Below are positions 59,233 through 64,000 of a DNA stretch of 64,000 bases, piece by piece. The position numbers and the translations under genes are program-made. The stretch's first letter is position 1. Every line of letters begins with the position of its first letter. This stretch comes from Dorea_D hominis (GTDB lineage: Bacteria; Bacillota; Clostridia; Lachnospirales; Lachnospiraceae), in NCBI RefSeq assembly GCF_014287705.1, contig NZ_JACOOY010000003.1, positions 1 to 64,000 on the forward strand. Reading direction: 5' to 3'. The notes under the pieces were generated by a model. The model searched no databases. It was not told the DNA's origin and saw nothing but the letters and a program-made list of their open reading frames with translations.

Positions 59233-60176
59233 ATGAGAAAAAACAGAGAGTACAAAAGTGATGTATTTTCCATGTTAATGGAAAGCAAAGAAAATGCGCT
59301 GGAAGTTTACAATGCATTAAACGATTCGGAATATACCAATCCGGAGGAAGTGGAGATTGTTCAGTTGGAGCGGGGCGTGTCGCTCTCCATTCGGAATGAT
59401 GCTTCATTCATTATTGATATGAACATCAATTTTTATGAGCATCAATCCACATACAATCCCAATATGCCACTTCGAAGTTAATCTATTTTGTAAATACATT
59501 GCAGGACTGGCTGAAAGATAATGACAAGGATCTATTCAGCAGAAGACAAATACAGATACCGACACCGCATTTTATCGTATTTTATAATGGGACACAAAAA
59601 AGAACGGAATACGAAGAAATGAGACTGTCGGATTCGTTTTACCACAAAGCCGAAGAACTGCAGATAGAGATCATCTGCAAAGTTTATAATATCAATCCGG
59701 AAAACAATCAGATTTTGAAAAGAAAATCAGCAGTACTGGAAGGATATACATATTTTGTGGAAAAGGTAAGGGAGAATCAAAGGCAGGGAATGAATCTGGA
59801 AGAGGCTGTGGACAGTGCGATAAATGATTGTATAACGAATCATATATTGGAAGATTTTTTCAGAAGCAGGAAGGATGAAGTGAAGAAAATGACACATCTG
59901 GATTATACGTGGGAAAAGCGGGAAAGGTTAATACGCATGGAAGAATATGCAGATGGCGAAGCGGCTGGAATACAGAAAGGCGAAGCCGCTGGAATACGGA
60001 AGGGCAAGATTGATTCGCTGATGGAAATCTTGCAGGAACTTGGCGATATTCCGGAAGTACTTCAAACCCGGATTGAATCAGAAAAAGACCTGCAGGTTTT
60101 AACGAGCTGGCTGAAAGCAGCCGCGAGAGCAGACTCTTTGAAAGAATTTCGAGAGAAAACAGGTTTGAATATTTAA
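59233..60176 (+). pseudogene. Frameshifted Rpn-family PD-(D/E)XK nuclease
   Basis: The first frame (59233-59481) codes KSDVFSMLMESKENALEVYN and the nuclease core SFIIDMNINFYEHQSTYNPN, MPLRS, then stops. The continuation LIYFVNTLQDWLKDNDKD is in another frame from about 59480, after which HFIVFYNGTQKR and a C-terminal part with AAGIQKGEAAGIRKGK run to 60176. One base lost near 59478-59482 explains it. Intact Rpn proteins (recombination-promoting nucleases, formerly transposase_31) have exactly this order. AAGAAGGGAG precedes the ATG. Confidence 0.85.
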
Positions 60177-60247
60177 CGGTACTGCACCGTGGGTTTAGTC
60201 CGGAAATTATTTAAGCTATAAAATAAAAATTGTAACTAGTATGAATG

Positions 60248-60293
60248 AAAAGAGATTGGCGTATCAGTTGAATGATATGCCAATCTCTTTTTC
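60248..60293. terminator. Terminator between Rpn remnant and proC
   Basis: AAAAGAGATTGGC-g-TATCA pairs with TGATA-t-GCCAATCTCTTTT, with T- and A-runs on both sides, so it serves both convergent genes. Confidence 0.8.
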
Positions 60294-60346
60294 AATCAAT
60301 TCAGATTATGTAAGAAAAATATCATACTACAATTTAATATTCTGGA

Positions 60347-61144
60347 TTATAACTGTCTGGATCTTTCAGCAGCAGCCTTGATACATTCCATAACCGAAGC
60401 GCGCATGCCGCCACGTTCCAGTGCTTCGCAGCCTTCGATGGTAGTTCCGGCAGGGGAAGTTACCATATCTTTTAAAGCACCCGGATGGATATCCATCTCA
60501 AGAAGCATCTTTGCAGTTCCAAGGCAGGTCTGCTCTGCAAGGCGGTATGCAGTAGCGCGAGGAAGTCCCTGTTTTACGCCACCGTCTGCCATTGCTTCGA
60601 TGAACATTGCAACATAAGCCGGACCGCCACCGTTTAATGCGCAGGCTGCATCGATGAGATGCTCCGGAAGGAGTTCAACAACACCGATAGAGCTGTAGAT
60701 GGATTTGGCGATTTCCATTTCATCTTCTTTGAAATCATTGTCAGAGCAAAGAGCAAATGCTCCTGCAAATACCATCGCCGGAGTATTTGGAAGAAGGCGC
60801 AGGATTCTAGGTGTACCATCGATCATAGCCTGAAGTCTTTCGACTGTTACACCGGCTACGATAGACATCATTGCTTTACCGTCCAGTGCTTTTTTGCACT
60901 GCTCTAAAGCTTCTGCGGCATTCTGAGGTTTAACGGCAAGTAAAATAATGTCGCTGTTCTTGCAGACATCTTCATCGTCTGCCGCGAGATTGACACCCCA
61001 GCCGTTTGCTTTTTCCATCATGGCAGGGTTAATGTCGTAAACGTATACATTCTCTTTTGCGAGTACACCGCTTTCCAGTGCGCCGTAGAGGATCGCGCCT
61101 CCCATGTTTCCGCATCCGATGACTCCGATTTTCTTTGTTACCAT
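60347..61144 (-). CDS. proC: Pyrroline-5-carboxylate reductase
   Basis: The 265-residue enzyme makes proline from pyrroline-5-carboxylate with NAD(P)H. N-terminal Rossmann loop IGVIGCGNMGGAIL, LAVKPQN, RLLPNTPAMV and the C-terminal signature DMVTSPAGTTIEGCEALE are all present. AGGAGGTCG precedes the ATG. A palindrome separates it from the amidohydrolase gene upstream on the same strand. Confidence 0.97.
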   Translation of the reverse strand: MVTKKIGVIGCGNMGGAILYGALESGVLAKENVYVYDINPAMMEKANGWGVNLAADDEDVCKNSDIILLAVKPQNAAEALEQCKKALDGKAMMSIVAGVTVERLQAMIDGTPRILRLLPNTPAMVFAGAFALCSDNDFKEDEMEIAKSIYSSIGVVELLPEHLIDAACALNGGGPAYVAMFIEAMADGGVKQGLPRATAYRLAEQTCLGTAKMLLEMDIHPGALKDMVTSPAGTTIEGCEALERGGMRASVMECIKAAAERSRQL

Positions 61145-61194
61145 AATAATCGACCTCCTAAATCAAAATGTTTAATATGAATTATTATCAGACA

Positions 61195-61224
61195 GATTGT
61201 GTCGCGCGCTGCGCGTTCACAATC
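61195..61224. promoter_or_regulatory. GC-rich hairpin between amidohydrolase gene and proC
   Basis: GATTGTG and CACAATC enclose CGCGC/GCGCG, a stem of about 12 bp with a small internal loop. It touches the stop codon of the amidohydrolase gene. No T-run follows on the minus strand, so it may protect or partly terminate the message. Confidence 0.45.
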
Positions 61225-62536
61225 AGGCATCTGTATTCTTAAATTCTTCCCAGGCAGCAGTCAGTTTGTCCGGGGTTTCTAACAGCAGCTTTGTCCCTTC
61301 TGCTATACAGCGTGCAGCGTAAAGCATACCTTTGTGTCCGATACTCATGCCTGCCTGCTTTGCGGCAGCCCAGTGATGCAGAGACGTACCGCGGCACATG
61401 GTAGCAGCACTGATGGTGATGAGAGGAACGGTGTGGCTGACTGCTGTAGCGTCTGTACCGATGAAGATCGGAACAGGTTCCGGCTCCAGCGGTTCCAGTC
61501 CTTTGAAATAAATCCCGTCATTTTCCAACCCGGCTTCTTTACTGAGTTCGGCGGCAAATGTCAGTTCATCTTCGGTATATTCCGGAGTCGGGATATGTGT
61601 CATTGCCTCATAGTACAGCTCTGCAAGCACACGGTTGACTTTCATCTCTTTACAGCTGGTGACCAGTTCAATATCTACGGTTGTATCTGTCATCATGGCA
61701 GCACCGCGTGCACATTTATCCACACGTGCACTGGCATCTTCTGTGCGGGAACGCTTGAAAGAACGGATGAAATAATTCGTCTTTGCAAGATCCGGAACAA
61801 CATTTGACGGGATTCCGTTATCGACATATGCATAATGCATACGGACTTCATCCGGCACATGTTCACGCAGATAATTTACACCGATATTCATAAGTTCGGC
61901 TGCATCCAGAGCGCTTCGCCCTTCCTGCGGAGATTTGGCGGCATGTGCGCTGACTCCGTGGAAAGTATAATTTTTCACATCCTGGGACATCCAGATATCG
62001 TTGCTGATCCGGTTCCGGTCAAATGGATGCCATGTTACGGCAACATCCAGGCCATCAAAGACGCCGGCTTTGTTCATAACAATCTTGCCGGACATGATCT
62101 CTTCAGCAGGACAACCGTAGACGCAGATCGTGCCGGGAATCTGTTCTGTTTCCATATGATTTTTCAGTGCGCAGGCGGCTCCGATTACGGCAGTGCCCAG
62201 TAAGTTATGACCGCAGGCATGTCCGACACCGGGAAGTGCATCGTATTCTGCGAGAAATCCAAGGATTGGTTTTCCTGTGCCCCAGGTTGCGGTAAAGGCA
62301 GTCTCAATATTTGCAGTTCCGCTTGAAACAGTAAATCCCTGTTCCTGTAAATAAGTACTTAAACGCACCGAAGATTTTTGTTCTTGATAGGCAAGTTCCG
62401 GATTGGCAAATATGTAATTTGCCGTATCAATTAATTCTGCCTGATGTGTTTTAAGCCAGTCTGCTACAATGTTACGGCTGGCGGAAGATTCGGAACAAAT
62501 TTCTTCACTGAAATGATTGATCGTAGAATCTGTCAT
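61223..62536 (-). CDS. M20-family amidohydrolase, AbgB-like
   Basis: The 437-residue metal-dependent peptidase-fold enzyme shows FLAEYDALPGVGHACGHNLLG, CPAEE with the catalytic Glu, TWHPFDRN, FHGVSAHAAKSP and GTDATAVSHTVPLI. These are typical of the p-aminobenzoyl-glutamate hydrolase subunit AbgB and related amidohydrolases. The real substrate is open: an amide-linked amino acid is likely. It lies two bases after the ATC-hydrolase-family gene, so the two are co-translated and may work in one pathway. Confidence 0.85.
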   Translation of the reverse strand: MTDSTINHFSEEICSESSASRNIVADWLKTHQAELIDTANYIFANPELAYQEQKSSVRLSTYLQEQGFTVSSGTANIETAFTATWGTGKPILGFLAEYDALPGVGHACGHNLLGTAVIGAACALKNHMETEQIPGTICVYGCPAEEIMSGKIVMNKAGVFDGLDVAVTWHPFDRNRISNDIWMSQDVKNYTFHGVSAHAAKSPQEGRSALDAAELMNIGVNYLREHVPDEVRMHYAYVDNGIPSNVVPDLAKTNYFIRSFKRSRTEDASARVDKCARGAAMMTDTTVDIELVTSCKEMKVNRVLAELYYEAMTHIPTPEYTEDELTFAAELSKEAGLENDGIYFKGLEPLEPEPVPIFIGTDATAVSHTVPLITISAATMCRGTSLHHWAAAKQAGMSIGHKGMLYAARCIAEGTKLLLETPDKLTAAWEEFKNTDA

Positions 62537-62538
62537 AT

Positions 62539-63249
62539 TTAAACTTCCTCCGGGTAAGCACCCTCTAATACATCCAGATATTCCTGACCGAAAGTATCCA
62601 CGTAATCAGCAAGGGCAAGATCAATTGCTTTCTGACCGTTTGTGCCAAGCTTTTCGATCAGTGTCTTACTAATTGTATCTTTCAGATGTGCGGTGTGAAA
62701 ATTAAAATCTTTCATGCAGGAAGTGCCGAGATCCTTCTTCTTGGCAGCGAGAGCTTCGACATCTTCCGGCGTCAGTGGATAGCCCCAGTCAAATTCGCAT
62801 TGTTCGCCGCCCCAGCTCATGGATGTAGCAGTTGGGGTACAGACAAAATCAGAGCGGAATCCCTGATAAACCGCATTATCAACATTGACACAATAAAGTT
62901 TACCGTATTCTGTAATATCGTGCTTTTTCCATGCTTCACACCAGGCACATTTCGAAATATAAGTCTGAAGTGTCGGTTCGGTACGGAGTGTACCAAATTG
63001 CATCTGTCCGTCATAGTCAGGCTTCCACTCGCCGTAAGCCTGGTTGGTCATTGTGTTGAGCGGATCGCCGTGAGCAATCGCTCGTGCAGCCATTCTTGCA
63101 CCTCGTTCTTTACCATAGACAGTCATACCGTCTAAGATTGCCTGTTTTCCTTCTTCGCCACAGATTTCAATAGCGCGCTTGGCGAGAAAAGCAAACATCA
63201 TTGCATGATGTTCGATCTTACAGGAAACCGTTTCTTTGGCTGTATTCAT
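62539..63249 (-). CDS. L-2-amino-thiazoline-4-carboxylate hydrolase-family protein
   Basis: The 236-residue protein has the family features CAWCEAWKKHDITEYGKLYC, VDNAVYQGFRSDF and SWGGEQCEFDWGY. The reference enzyme AtcA-type ATC hydrolase opens the thiazoline ring to N-carbamoyl-cysteine in cysteine synthesis, but most gut homologues are untested. The start at 63249 has AAAGGATGAT before it; ATG 63258 would be too near. With the AbgB-like amidohydrolase it may form a ring-opening plus deacylation pair; this is inference. Confidence 0.82.
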   Translation of the reverse strand: MNTAKETVSCKIEHHAMMFAFLAKRAIEICGEEGKQAILDGMTVYGKERGARMAARAIAHGDPLNTMTNQAYGEWKPDYDGQMQFGTLRTEPTLQTYISKCAWCEAWKKHDITEYGKLYCVNVDNAVYQGFRSDFVCTPTATSMSWGGEQCEFDWGYPLTPEDVEALAAKKKDLGTSCMKDFNFHTAHLKDTISKTLIEKLGTNGQKAIDLALADYVDTFGQEYLDVLEGAYPEEV

Positions 63250-63520
63250 AATTATCATCCTTTCACATAGTAGTCTGTTAAAGTTTGGAGACATTATACT
63301 ACATTTTATAAGAAGATACCAGTGTAAGGGAGGAAACTAAAGACACAAAATATAACTGATAATCTATAATCAGTAATAGAAAAAATCTATATCTGTCGTT
63401 AGTTATTAAAAAATATGAGTGGTTTTTTATCTGAAAAAAAGCTATGATGGTTATATGAGATAAACTGTATAAAAAATATAGAAAAAAAGAACGACAAAAT
63501 GTAAAAAGAGGTAAAAAACA

Positions 63521-64000
63521 ATGGACAAAAAACGTTTTATGGTAGTCAGTGGTTTCCTTGGAGCAGGAAAGACAACGACGATGGTAGCACTTACAGAGTA
63601 CATTAACAGCACAGGCAAACATGCAGCAATCATTGCAAATGACCTGGGAGCAAATTATATTATCGATGCAGAGTATTCTGATCGTCAGAATGTAGAAGTC
63701 ACACCGATCGGCGGCGACTGTATCTGCTATATTCCGGATACATTGATCGAAAGAATCGAGCGTCTGAACAGAGAGCCGAAAGATCTGGTTATGTCTGATA
63801 TTCCGGGATGCGGAATCGGTGCACTGGATCATGTATATGGCAATCTGGACAAGAACCACAAGGATGAGTTTACACTGGCTCCGTTTCTTGTTGTAACAGA
63901 CCCGGAGAGACTTCGTATGATCATGCCGGAGCAGGCAGATATCCATCTTCCGGAAGAATTAAAATTCCTTCTGGATGCACAGTTAAAAGAAGCAGACTGT
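63521..64000 (+). CDS. COG0523 (CobW/G3E) GTPase, partial
   Basis: The frame runs off the window after 160 codons. It opens with the P-loop in VVSGFLGAGKTTTMVAL, continues NDLGANYIIDAEY and GGDCICYIPDTL, where the family's GCxCC metal-binding motif is reduced to CIC, and has DIPGCGIGALDHVYG. COG0523 GTPases act as metal chaperones or cofactor insertion factors. AAAGAGG lies before the ATG. It is divergent from the ATC-hydrolase-family gene across 271 bases that hold no other gene; a TATGAT box may serve it. Its partner probably lies to the right of the window. Confidence 0.85.
   Translation, partial: MDKKRFMVVSGFLGAGKTTTMVALTEYINSTGKHAAIIANDLGANYIIDAEYSDRQNVEVTPIGGDCICYIPDTLIERIERLNREPKDLVMSDIPGCGIGALDHVYGNLDKNHKDEFTLAPFLVVTDPERLRMIMPEQADIHLPEELKFLLDAQLKEADC

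Noticed and set aside
63299..63946. 215-codon open frame on the minus strand
   Set aside because: It lies opposite the COG0523 GTPase, has no ribosome site, and its Cys/Ser/Phe-rich translation is the usual antisense shadow of a coding strand.

Overview
The window reads as chromosomal DNA of an anaerobic, low-to-moderate GC Bacillota of the Lachnospiraceae type. The evidence is the gene content and style: clostridial housekeeping genes (murG, holB, ricT, rsmI, trmB, proC, mtnN), a nine-gene V-type ATPase operon, BioY under a BirA-like operator, a Tad-related pseudopilin operon of the clostridial kind, strong AGGAGG ribosome sites and several TTG/GTG starts. No rRNA, tRNA or CRISPR array was seen. 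This assignment is inference from gene families, not from a search.

Layout. 1-5,200: end of an unknown gene, two small cysteine-rich peptides with a cysteine at every fourth residue, then three ABC transporter genes; this looks like a peptide natural product (RiPP) locus with export and self-protection. 5,200-8,400: a sigma-region-4-like regulator, a tandemly duplicated structured non-coding element with small reading frames, and a DinG/XPD-type helicase. 8,500-14,040: a Tn554-like recombination module with three tyrosine recombinases and two TnpC-like proteins. 14,175-18,250: the distal half of a Tad-like pseudopilin operon whose motor genes are absent, which suggests that the left 14 kb is inserted DNA or a rearrangement joint.

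18,300-35,100 is mostly core genome: rhomboid protease, histidine kinase, HIT protein, sigma factor, murG, a DUF4367-like membrane protein, a secreted protein, a wobble-rich hairpin element, a broken DUF4143 gene, mtnN, then a tight information-processing cluster (guanylate-kinase-like, holB, ricT, TrmN6-like methyltransferase, rsmI), an orphan sugar-ABC ATPase and an aconitase-family hydratase. 35,100-39,700 holds a perfect 56-bp palindrome, an ECF sigma/beta-propeller pair, bioY and a 1.1-kb gene-poor stretch with gene remnants and a strongly promoted small reading frame inside an RNA hairpin.

39,700-48,600: a very large TPR/acidic-repeat/P-loop protein, glgB, a ribokinase-like kinase, a DUF1002 secreted protein, a thioredoxin and trmB. 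48,700-57,300: V-ATPase genes in the order G/H-C-I-K-F-E-A-B-D. 57,300-60,200: an AT-rich accessory patch with two exported proteins, a 5'-truncated DUF3267 gene whose apparent start lies in a terminator, and a frameshifted Rpn-family nuclease. 60,300-64,000: proC, an AbgB-like amidohydrolase and an ATC-hydrolase-family gene on the minus strand, and a divergent, incomplete COG0523 GTPase.

The most promising places for something undescribed are the period-4 cysteine peptides, the duplicated RNA element before the helicase, the G-U-rich hairpin at 23.9 kb and the hairpin-embedded small reading frame at 39.2 kb.
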